A program made the translations under genes and the position numbers. A stretch of 10,276 nucleotides of DNA from Chlorobiales bacterium (GTDB lineage: Bacteria > Bacteroidota > Chlorobiia > Chlorobiales > Chlorobiaceae), in contig JAKSDC010000218.1 of the NCBI GenBank assembly GCA_022360275.1, forward strand, positions 1 through 10,276, written 5' to 3'. Shown here in pieces: positions 1 to 6,276 of the stretch; positions within the stretch are counted from its first letter, which is position 1; each line of letters starts with the position of its first letter. The notes beneath the pieces were generated by a model. It worked only from the letters and a program-made list of their open reading frames with translations. It was not told where the DNA came from and searched no databases.

Positions 1-512
1 GCAATTCAAAATGGGATAGGGAAGCAGGTTCAGTTAAGTTTTGTGGTTATGCCAGTAAAGCATCTTATGATGTTCTCGAAAAAATTGAAAAATTGAAAAA
101 ATTTGATGTTTTAAGTACTTATATAATTCAAGAAGACCCGCGCAAATCTCAGGAATACCAAGATGTTAAAAATGCAATAATACAATACATAAAAGAGAAG
201 AAAGGTATATGGGAGGAATCTGTGTGTAAATCTACTGTGTGCAGAGTTGATGAAATAAAAGAAGAACTGGGAGGGTTGCCTTCTACATTTAAAGCTAAAG
301 TGGTTAGGGAGGATAAAGGATCTTTTCCGGTCTGTAATTTCATAATTTTTAAATATCCCCCAGATCAGGCAGAGATGTTTTTTGGTTGGGGATATTTTAA
401 AAGTGGAGACAACGAAAAAGTTTTTTGGTCTGATGATCGAAATATCATTTCATTTTTTGAGGGGTATCATAAAGCGTTGCGTGACGAGGAGATATCAGAG
501 TCATATTCATAG
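1..512 (+). CDS. Hypothetical protein, 3' part only (cut by left window edge)
   Basis: The reading frame is open from base 3 to the TAA-type end at 512, giving 169 visible residues; no upstream stop is seen, so the true start lies outside the window. An internal TTG at 93 is the first start-like codon but has no ribosome binding site and is not a convincing start. The visible protein is soluble, with no membrane segment. It has a lysine-rich helical first half, two nearby cysteines (VCKSTVC), and an aromatic, acidic second half containing FFGWGYFKSGDNEKVFW and ending in a Ser/Glu-rich tail. I do not recognise the family. The codons are clearly more AT-rich than those of the genes from 2.7 kb onwards, which fits horizontally acquired accessory DNA. 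The gene converges on the cobaltochelatase gene, 180 bases away. Coding status is likely; function unknown. Confidence 0.6.
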   Translation, partial: NSKWDREAGSVKFCGYASKASYDVLEKIEKLKKFDVLSTYIIQEDPRKSQEYQDVKNAIIQYIKEKKGIWEESVCKSTVCRVDEIKEELGGLPSTFKAKVVREDKGSFPVCNFIIFKYPPDQAEMFFGWGYFKSGDNEKVFWSDDRNIISFFEGYHKALRDEEISESYS

Positions 513-692
513 CTGCTCTCCATTTGTAGGACAATTTTTTCGGTCAACTAAGGTGTTTTTGTGTATACCCCCGCTGCAAGCAGCGGGGAACATACCTTCC
601 GAAGGATTCGAAAAATCAATAAACAACCCGGAAAGCTTAGAAGTGAAACTGTTTGCTGCTAGGTCGCAATTGTCTGTCTGACACCTGTAGTC
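513..692. other. Convergent intergenic stretch with GC-rich palindrome
   Basis: This stretch separates two convergent genes. CCCCGCTGC at 569-577 and GCAGCGGGG at 580-588 form a perfect 9-bp inverted repeat with two bases between. GTAT (563-566) and ATAC (592-595) can extend it after a small internal loop. Neither strand has a T-run directly after the stem, so it is not a textbook intrinsic terminator, although a convergent position suits transcription ending. It may instead be a dispersed palindromic repeat. Nothing else is visible here. Confidence 0.45.
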
Positions 693-1571
693 TTATTTCA
701 AACGTTTCAGTGATTCCCCGACGTGATCGACCCAGATAGCAACATATTCATCATATTCCGCTGTCCCTTTCAACACGGGCTTGCACTCTATCCCGGCCTT
801 TGTCAATATCGACACCCATGAATCTTTTTCATCACCGGCCATGTCATTTTTGGCATGGGCTCCGGCCACCGACATGAAAGGCATCAAATAGGCTTTTTTG
901 ATGTTCTTTCTGAGCAACAGTTGTTTCAGCAAATTCACTTCAGGGTACCCTTCTATCGTTCCCACAAAGATGTTGGGGTCGTCAAGTTGCAACTGGAACA
1001 TCAAGGCTGCATAAAACGCGTTGGACGGGTGATGGGTGCCATATCCCACCAACACCACTGCATCTTCTTTTGAGCGTTCTGCAGGAATTGATACTTTTAC
1101 GGCAGCAGTAACCTGTTCCATGTCTTTCTGGGAGCTCATCAGAGGATATCCCAGCACCACGTTCTCGAACTCATTCATTAGCTTGAAGGCCCCTATCGTT
1201 CGGCTCAGATCGTGAAATCCATATCCGCCTATGTTATGAAGAGACTGAACTGCAACATGGGTGAATTTTTGATCTTGCATTTTGGCCAATGCCATTTCAG
1301 GCGAATCCAAGAACTTACCATGTTTGGCAAGTTTTTCACGAATAATGTGGGATGTGTAGGCCCAGCGCACCGGTATGCCGGGATATGCCTCTTTTACCTT
1401 CTTGTCGATATTTGCAAACGAAACCTGTGCGGTTTGTTCGCTTGACCCGAAAGCAACGAGAAGAATCCCTTCTTTTCTGGGTTTTTCAGGGCCTTCGGAC
1501 GCAAAGCCGTTCATACTGATCAAGCAAAACAGAGCAAACAGGACAAATCCATGCACTTTTCTTGCTGTCAT
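693..1571 (-). CDS. cbiK: Exported sirohydrochlorin cobaltochelatase, CbiK type
   Basis: This is a class II chelatase that inserts Co2+ (or possibly Fe2+ or Ni2+) into sirohydrochlorin, the early step of anaerobic cobalamin synthesis. I set the start at the ATG at 1571, giving 292 residues: AAGGAG lies 7 bases upstream (1579-1584), and residues 1-24 then form a clear signal peptide (MTARKVHG, hydrophobic FVLFALFCLISM, then NGFA). The open frame continues to 1715, but that extension has no ribosome binding site and would bury the signal peptide. Family landmarks are LLVAFGSS (37-44), GYGTHH (176-181), EGYPE (207-211) and AGAHAKNDMAGDE (236-248). H180, E207 and H239 match in kind and order the His-Glu-His metal site of CbiK enzymes. 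Length fits the family plus a leader. The signal peptide recalls the periplasmic CbiK of Desulfovibrio vulgaris, so the role could be heme, iron or cobalt handling outside the cytoplasm rather than B12 synthesis. Upstream lies a probable broken cobalamin riboswitch. Confidence 0.9.
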   Translation of the reverse strand: MTARKVHGFVLFALFCLISMNGFASEGPEKPRKEGILLVAFGSSEQTAQVSFANIDKKVKEAYPGIPVRWAYTSHIIREKLAKHGKFLDSPEMALAKMQDQKFTHVAVQSLHNIGGYGFHDLSRTIGAFKLMNEFENVVLGYPLMSSQKDMEQVTAAVKVSIPAERSKEDAVVLVGYGTHHPSNAFYAALMFQLQLDDPNIFVGTIEGYPEVNLLKQLLLRKNIKKAYLMPFMSVAGAHAKNDMAGDEKDSWVSILTKAGIECKPVLKGTAEYDEYVAIWVDHVGESLKRLK

Positions 1572-1799
1572 TTCGCTTCTCCTTTTTTTATCGGTTGCAA
1601 AAAAACCTCCAACTGACCTACAGATGTGTCGTTTATCGACATTGAATGTACATGGTAAGACATTACAAGAAGCTATCACAGAACATCTCGTTTCACAAGG
1701 ATATCTTTTCCGCAAACAAAAATTACAGAGACGGATAATTCATGTACAGCATTGCCTGGAACTGTAACCCGTAGTCCAATTGTCGGCACTATACTACTA
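1572..1799 (-). other. cbiK leader region
   Basis: This is the roughly 230-base stretch between cbiK and the riboswitch-like motif. I see no convincing open frame with a start signal, no intrinsic terminator and no promoter good enough to name. If transcription starts upstream, this would be a long untranslated leader. The only clear element is the ribosome binding site next to the cbiK start. Confidence 0.4.
1579..1584 (-). promoter_or_regulatory. Ribosome binding site fixing the cbiK start
   Basis: On the minus strand AAGGAG sits inside an A-rich stretch, 7 bases before the ATG at 1571. It is one of the few clear Shine-Dalgarno sequences in the window. It decides between the 292-residue protein with a signal peptide and a 340-residue frame starting at 1715. 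Confidence 0.75.
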
Positions 1800-1826
1800 T
1801 GACTGGCAGGCTCCTGACTTTCGGGC
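1800..1826 (-). promoter_or_regulatory. Probable remnant of a cobalamin riboswitch (3' end)
   Basis: Read on the minus strand, the segment gives CCCGAAAGTCAGGAG followed by CCTGCCAGTC. The 3' part of adenosylcobalamin riboswitches carries a near-invariant AGYCAGGAGACCTGCC block; this copy matches it except for one missing base between GGAG and CCTGCC. It lies on the same strand as, and upstream of, the cobaltochelatase gene, where such control is expected. The rest of the riboswitch core, with the GGGAA, CCCGCAACTG and CCACTG blocks, is not visible upstream; a repeat element begins there instead. I read it as a truncated, probably non-functional riboswitch. A chance match is possible but unlikely given strand and context. 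Confidence 0.5.
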
Positions 1827-1964
1827 GCCTCTATTTATTTATTCCGCGATCCAATTGCTTCGTTGATCGGTGCTCGAAATCCTCATGTACTCCGTGTACA
1901 TTCCGGTTTCTGCGCTCCACTCGCCTTGCACTTGAACCGCTCATGACAATAAATAGAGGTGCCC
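1823..1964. repeat. Inverted-repeat-bounded element (MITE-like or palindromic repeat)
   Basis: The left arm at 1823-1839 reads GGGCGCCTCTATTTATT. The right arm at 1948-1964 is its reverse complement with a single change (GGGC[G/A]CC...), giving a 17-bp terminal inverted repeat around 108 bases. The interior has its own central hairpin, ATGTAC (1885-1890) and GTACAT (1896-1901) around a 5-base loop, flanked by weaker symmetric similarity such as GAAA (1876-1879) and TTTC (1907-1910). There is no meaningful open frame. The layout resembles small non-autonomous mobile elements or the long hairpin repeats scattered through many bacterial genomes. One end abuts the riboswitch-like motif, so insertion may have removed the rest of it. 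Whether it is multicopy cannot be judged from this window. Confidence 0.55.
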
Positions 1965-2004
1965 AATAGAGATGCCCATCAGAGTTCGTTTTTTAGAGGT
2001 GTCC
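1954..2004 (-). repeat. Three direct copies of an 11-mer (GGGCACCTCTA type)
   Basis: On the plus strand TAGAGGTGCCC (1954-1964), TAGAGATGCCC (1967-1977) and TAGAGGTGTCC (1994-2004) are direct repeats that each differ from the first by at most one base. A fourth, inverted copy (GGGCGCCTCTA, 1823-1833) is the opposite end of the neighbouring inverted-repeat element. The pattern suggests stacked element ends, either from nested insertions or from partial tandem duplication of one end. Confidence 0.5.
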
Positions 2005-2058
2005 ATAATGGGGATTGGAAAAGTTGCGCCTCCAGTCGAGACGCCAAAAGAGGAGCTT

Positions 2059-2080
2059 GGGTTTTAGTTTGCTAAAATCC
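2059..2080. repeat. Small hairpin over the pseudogene stop codon
   Basis: GGGTTTTAG (2059-2067) and CTAAAATCC (2072-2080) pair over 9 bp around TTTG; the single mismatch becomes a G-U pair if transcribed rightwards. It overlaps the stop codon of the minus-strand pseudogene. There is no T-run, so a terminator role is doubtful. Confidence 0.3.
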
Positions 2081-2479
2081 TGATGCTGCACCCTCTTTTG
2101 CTTGTTGCTTTTCATATTCTTCTTTCTGCTTTTCTACCTCGACCGAGTACATGAAAAGTGTTCCGGTTTCTGAAAATTCATTGTATTCATAGTGAAATTA
2201 CGTTTTTTCCTCTGGAAAGCGAACCCCAAATGATATCTGCTGCCTTGATATCCCTTCCCAAACTTTTCGAATACAGCATTTTTAAGCGCATACCAATTAC
2301 TGAATCCTTTTGTTTGATTGCAATACCCGAGAGTTTTCCTTTCCAAAAAAATATGTGAGTACGGCCAATTCGGCATTTCCTGTCTTCACTTCGTCACCGA
2401 TTCGTTCGTAAGTATGAGTATCACCTTCTGAGTTTATCTCAGGCAGCAAAAAATTTCCCCCCACGTGTTTACCTCCCAT
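2072..2479 (-). pseudogene. Frameshifted pseudogene of a small protein (family unnamed)
   Basis: Pieces of one protein appear to be spread over different minus-strand frames. The first is ERIGDEVKTGNAELAVL with following residues (about 2345-2407). The second, NWYALKNAVFEKFGKGYQ (2245-2298), is in another frame. The third, YNEFSETGTLFMYSVEV running on to a charged tail KEGAASGF and a stop at 2072-2074, is back in the frame of the first (2072-2188). In-frame stops interrupt that frame at two or more points between the first and last segments, so no single frame covers the whole. Each piece looks like real protein, and the tail KQKEEYEKQQAKEGAASGF is a typical charged C-terminal helix. An ATG at 2479 follows no clear ribosome binding site, and the true N-terminus, perhaps with a signal peptide, is not recognisable. 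At least two indels are needed to rebuild the protein. I do not know its function. Confidence 0.55.
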
Positions 2480-2746
2480 GGGCTACCCCCGCTCCACCCG
2501 TTGTGTATTAAAACCCCGGCCATTTTTCCGCTCGGTAGTACGTAGTGGCTGTTACTGAACATGAGCATGATTCTATTACTCTCGATCCACAGCTATGTTA
2601 CCCTCTGTTCCCTGTTGACTGAGGCGACTTTGAATATTCTCAGGCGAAGAATGAAACTGCAAAAGAATATTTGTACCTTTTTCAGTCATCAGGTAGTTAT
2701 TTGTTAACTGGTAATATTTATGCTTGTCTAACAGGGACTTTTTTTG
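2480..2746. other. Gene-free stretch upstream of the ABC ATPase gene
   Basis: I see no gene, terminator or strong promoter here. The left part probably includes degraded 5' sequence of the neighbouring pseudogene; the right part, which becomes AT-rich towards 2700, must contain the promoter of the ABC ATPase gene. Candidate -10 strings such as TAATAT (2712-2717) lack a credible -35 at the right distance, so I do not call one. Confidence 0.4.
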
Positions 2747-3715
2747 ATGGATAATATCCTGGAAGTAAAAAACCTCAAAACCTACTATTCCACCGACAGC
2801 GGAACAGCCAAAGCGGTTGACGGTGTGAGTTTTTCACTTGGACGCAACCGAACGCTCGGGATCGTCGGAGAGTCGGGATGCGGAAAATCGGTGACGGCAT
2901 TGTCCATCATGCGTCTTGTTCCGATGCCTCCGGGGTATTTTGCCGGTGGCGAGGTTCTCTGGAAAGGCAGGGACCTCCTGCAACTTTCCGAAGAAGAGAT
3001 GAGAAAGCTGAGAGGAAATGACATCGCCATGATCTTTCAGGAGCCGATGAGTTCCCTCAATCCTGTCTATACCTGCGGTAACCAGATTGTTGAACAAATT
3101 CTCCTGCATCGTAATGTTTCGGGAAGAAAGGCAAAGGAGCAAGCGGTGGACATGCTTCGTCACGTAGGAATTCCAAACCCGTCCGAGCGGTTCGATGCTT
3201 ATCCCCACGAGCTTTCCGGGGGAATGCGTCAGCGTGTCATGATTGCCATGGCTTTGTCGTGTGATCCGGCATTGCTTATTGCCGATGAACCGACAACGGC
3301 GCTCGATGTGACCGTTCAGGCACAGATTCTCGAACTGATCGGCAAACTGCAGGTCGATACCGGAATGAGCGTGATTCTTATTACGCATGATTTCGGAGTT
3401 ATTGCCGAGTTGTGTGAAGATGTTCTGGTTATGTATGCCTCCAAAGTTGTTGAAGAGGGGAGTGTATCCCAGATTTTTTCCGATCCTTTGCACCCCTATA
3501 CTGCAGGATTGCTCAAATCGATTCCAAGAATAGGCTCGAAAAAACAACGTCTCAACGTTATAGAGGGGAACGTTCCAAGCGCAATCCGGCTTCCCGAGGG
3601 GTGCAGATTTGCCAATCGCTGCCCTCTTGCAGACGATCATTGTCGGAAGTTTGAGCCTCGGCTTGAGGTATATGACCCGGGGCATCGGGCGGCGTGCTGG
3701 AAAATTCATGCCTGA
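2747..3715 (+). CDS. Oligopeptide/dipeptide ABC transporter ATP-binding protein (OppD/DppD type)
   Basis: This is the cytoplasmic ATPase subunit of a peptide- or nickel-type importer. It is 322 residues from the ATG at 2747; a TTG one codon earlier is less likely, and AGGGA at 2733-2737 is a reasonable ribosome binding site. The order of motifs is complete: Walker A GESGCGKS (41-48), Q-loop Q98, signature LSGGMRQ (156-162), Walker B LLIADE (176-181) and the switch histidine H214. The C-terminal oligopeptide-type extension starts at HPYTAGLL (249-256) and carries four cysteines (C286, C292, C299, C317), as is typical of OppD/DppD proteins. No OppA, OppB, OppC or OppF partner lies in the window, and the next gene starts 61 bases downstream in an unrelated signalling operon. 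It therefore either works with permeases encoded elsewhere or pairs with genes outside the window. All catalytic residues are intact. Confidence 0.9.
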   Translation: MDNILEVKNLKTYYSTDSGTAKAVDGVSFSLGRNRTLGIVGESGCGKSVTALSIMRLVPMPPGYFAGGEVLWKGRDLLQLSEEEMRKLRGNDIAMIFQEPMSSLNPVYTCGNQIVEQILLHRNVSGRKAKEQAVDMLRHVGIPNPSERFDAYPHELSGGMRQRVMIAMALSCDPALLIADEPTTALDVTVQAQILELIGKLQVDTGMSVILITHDFGVIAELCEDVLVMYASKVVEEGSVSQIFSDPLHPYTAGLLKSIPRIGSKKQRLNVIEGNVPSAIRLPEGCRFANRCPLADDHCRKFEPRLEVYDPGHRAACWKIHA

Positions 3716-3776
3716 TACCTATATTTCCACGTGAATTGCTTGTTTCAGGTTTTTCCTAACAGTCATTTATGATACC

Positions 3777-4487
3777 ATGTCCGAGCCATTGATTCTTGTC
3801 GTGGAAGATGACCGCAACCTGGCAAAACTTCTGAAATACAATCTCGAGAAGGCAGGTTATAAATGTTTTCTGGCTGAAACGGGAGAAGACGCTCTCCAAC
3901 TGCTTGCTGAAAGGGATGTTGATCTTGTTCTGCTCGATATCATGCTTCCCGGGATCGATGGTTTCGAGGTTTGCAGGAAAATCCGCCAGCACCAGCTTTT
4001 CAGGGACCTTCCGATTGTTATGTTGACCGCTAAAGGGGAGGAGATCGACAAGGTGCTGGGGTTTGAACTGGGCATCGATGACTACGTGGTGAAGCCTTTC
4101 AGTCCTCGCGAGCTGAATCTGAGAATCCGCGCTATTCTCAAGCGTGACAGGAGAGGAAGGCAGAATGCCAGGGAAGTTATGAAGTGCGACGGGCTCGAGG
4201 TTGATATAGCCAGGCACAGTGTTACGCTTAACGGCAAAGAGGTGACGTTGACACTTATGGAGTTCAAACTGCTTGCAGTACTTCTGAAGCGCAGAGGGCA
4301 GGCGCAGTCACGCGAAACACTTCTCAGCGATGTCTGGGATGTGGACAAAACCATCAATACCCGCACCATTGATACGCATATCACCAGATTGAGAGAGAAG
4401 CTCGGCCAGACAGGCAAGCTTATCAAAACCGTAAGGGGGCTTGGCTACAAGCTTGAGGAGAGTAGGGAAAATGGTGAAGAAAACTAG
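3777..4487 (+). CDS. PhoB/OmpR-family response regulator
   Basis: This is a DNA-binding transcription regulator activated by phosphorylation, 236 residues long, the usual length. The receiver domain (about 4-120) has the acidic pair D11/D12, phospho-acceptor D54 in LLLDIMLPG, switch residue T84 and K106 in VVKPF. The winged-helix output domain (about 135-230) shows the family pattern, with TLMEFKLLAVLLKRRG and the recognition-helix region TINTRTIDTHITRLREKL, ending in the wing TVRGLGYKL. The ATG at 3777 has no visible ribosome binding site, but the receiver domain begins directly after it. The sensor kinase gene overlaps its end by 17 bases, so the two are almost certainly a cognate pair. The closest named type is PhoB (phosphate response), but neither regulator nor kinase can be assigned to phosphate from sequence alone: no pst or phoU gene is in the window. 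Confidence 0.92.
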   Translation: MSEPLILVVEDDRNLAKLLKYNLEKAGYKCFLAETGEDALQLLAERDVDLVLLDIMLPGIDGFEVCRKIRQHQLFRDLPIVMLTAKGEEIDKVLGFELGIDDYVVKPFSPRELNLRIRAILKRDRRGRQNAREVMKCDGLEVDIARHSVTLNGKEVTLTLMEFKLLAVLLKRRGQAQSRETLLSDVWDVDKTINTRTIDTHITRLREKLGQTGKLIKTVRGLGYKLEESRENGEEN

Positions 4488-6276
4488 CGTTTCTTTACGG
4501 TTGGGGCTGGTTTTCGGAGTAGTTATTTTCTTTACGGTAGCAATCAGCTATTTTTATCTTGGCAGTCAGCTTCGGTCGCTTTTCTATGATGATCTGAAAG
4601 ACCAGTTATACAAAGAACTTCAGCTTAACCGTCAGCTTCTCGACAGCTGGCCGGAACAGTGGGATGACATCAGAGCGTCAGATCGGTGGGCTGATGATGT
4701 CGGTGCTGCGCTGGAGCTTCGAGTGACACTCATTTCGATGAATGGTGAAGTTATCGGTGATTCATATATTGCCGCGGAACGTTTGCCTTTCGTTGAGAAT
4801 CATCTGCAGCGTCCTGAAGTACAGCAGGCGCTCAGTAAAGGTTCCGGTGAAAGCATCCGTTTCAGTGAGACCGTAGGAGAAAACATGCTGTATATCGCGA
4901 TGCCGCTGGGCACGGAGAAACCTTTTGCCATCCTCCGGTTCGCAAAGCCCTTGAGCCAGATTCGTATGCTCGAGGCTGAAATCCGGCATGGTGTTGAAGG
5001 AGCCTTGTTCGGGTCACTGCTTCTTTCTTTGATTTTCGGTGCTCTGACCGCTGTTTTCCTTGCAAGGCCTATACGGCGTATTGCCTCGGCGGCCGATAAT
5101 GTTGTTCATGGAGATTATTCTTTCAAACTTCGCATAAAACGCGACGATGAGATTGGGCAACTGGCACGGGCATTTAATTTCATCTCTGATGAAATGATGC
5201 GCATGAATCAGCAGGAAGAGTGGTTCAAGGCGGTTTTTTCAAGTATTCGTGAGGCGATTATCGTTACCGACTCGAATGGGGTTGTTATGCTTGGAAATCC
5301 TGCTGCCTGCAGTTTTTTCAGCCTTGATTGCGGACAGATGATAAAGACAGGCTCCGGTCACAAAGTCACCGATTCCCGACTGCTTGATCTGTTCGAGCGG
5401 GTAAAAGTATCGGATTCTCCGGTTGCCAAGGAAGAGATTGCCGTCATGACAGACCGCGGCGAAAGGGTCCTACAAGTCAGTGCGATGCCGGTAGTTAAAG
5501 ACAAGGTTTCCTTGGGGACAGTATTTGTCCTCAACGACATCACCAGACTGCGTAACCTGGAGCAGGTAAGAAGGGATTTTGTTTCCAGTGTTTCCCATGA
5601 GCTTCGCACACCTCTGACAAGTATTACAGGCTATACCGAAACCCTTCTTGAAGGGGCAATACACGACCCGGAAAATGCCAAACATTTTCTGAGAATAATC
5701 CTCCAGGAGAGCGAGCAGCTCACTGCGCTTATCAATGATGTGCTTGATCTTTCAAAAATAGAGTCGGGTCGGATAAACTATAAGTTCAAGCCGGTCAATC
5801 TGGGTGATCTTGTTGAAAAAGCAGTGAGCCTTTTCAGCCGGGCGATTGAAAAGAAAGGCATAGCTTTACATTTGCATGTTCCCCGGGATCTTCCTTATGT
5901 TAACGCCGACAGGGATTACCTTGAACTTGTTGTTCGAAACCTTGTGGACAATGCTATAAAGTATGTTCCCGAAGAGAACGGGCAAATCTGGATAAAGGCC
6001 ACTGTGGCCGATGACATGGTAAAAGTCGATGTGAAGGATAACGGTATAGGGATAGCTCAAAAAGATCTCGGGAGAATATTCGAACGGTTTTACCGTGTTG
6101 ACAAGGCAAGATCAAGAGCGATTGGCGGAACAGGTCTGGGATTGTCCATTGTGAAGCACATTATTCTTGCCCACAAGGGGAAAGTCGAGGTTCATTCCCG
6201 ACTGAATCTTGGATCACTCTTCAGTTTTACCATTCCTATAGCACAGGACAACGGCAAAACGCAACACGACACATGA
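4471..6276 (+). CDS. PhoR-like membrane sensor histidine kinase (HAMP-PAS-HisKA-HATPase)
   Basis: This is the membrane-bound kinase partner of the upstream regulator, 601 residues from the ATG at 4471. GAGGAG (4455-4460) precedes this start; the frame can be extended to 4441 but only within the regulator gene and from a poor codon. Transmembrane helix 1 covers about residues 9-30, followed by an extracytoplasmic sensor region to about 175 and helix 2 at about 177-198. HAMP follows (about 199-250), then a PAS domain from about W251 (VFSSIREAIIVTDSNG). The HisKA domain holds H376 in SVSHELRTPL. The ATPase domain has the N-box with N494 (LVDNAIKY), DNGIGI from 523, FERFYR from 537 and GGTGLGLS from about 552. 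All catalytic blocks are intact. The stop codon shares ATGA with the next gene, a mechanosensitive channel, so translation of the two is probably coupled. Confidence 0.93.
   Translation: MVKKTSVSLRLGLVFGVVIFFTVAISYFYLGSQLRSLFYDDLKDQLYKELQLNRQLLDSWPEQWDDIRASDRWADDVGAALELRVTLISMNGEVIGDSYIAAERLPFVENHLQRPEVQQALSKGSGESIRFSETVGENMLYIAMPLGTEKPFAILRFAKPLSQIRMLEAEIRHGVEGALFGSLLLSLIFGALTAVFLARPIRRIASAADNVVHGDYSFKLRIKRDDEIGQLARAFNFISDEMMRMNQQEEWFKAVFSSIREAIIVTDSNGVVMLGNPAACSFFSLDCGQMIKTGSGHKVTDSRLLDLFERVKVSDSPVAKEEIAVMTDRGERVLQVSAMPVVKDKVSLGTVFVLNDITRLRNLEQVRRDFVSSVSHELRTPLTSITGYTETLLEGAIHDPENAKHFLRIILQESEQLTALINDVLDLSKIESGRINYKFKPVNLGDLVEKAVSLFSRAIEKKGIALHLHVPRDLPYVNADRDYLELVVRNLVDNAIKYVPEENGQIWIKATVADDMVKVDVKDNGIGIAQKDLGRIFERFYRVDKARSRAIGGTGLGLSIVKHIILAHKGKVEVHSRLNLGSLFSFTIPIAQDNGKTQHDT

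Noticed and set aside
569..588. GC-rich palindrome resembling the stem of a type I CRISPR repeat
   Set aside because: Only one copy is present, with no regularly spaced repeats or spacers. It is best treated as an isolated palindrome.
1572..1715. N-terminal extension of the cobaltochelatase frame to 1715
   Set aside because: No ribosome binding site at 1715, unnatural cysteine-rich residues, and it would bury an obvious signal peptide that has its own strong ribosome binding site.
2834..3709. Long minus-strand open frame (291 codons) opposite the ABC ATPase gene
   Set aside because: It is the antisense shadow of a gene with complete ABC motifs, and its translation has no recognisable domain.
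3756..4217. Minus-strand open frame opposite the response regulator gene
   Set aside because: It lies antisense to a certain receiver-domain gene and shows no protein-family pattern.
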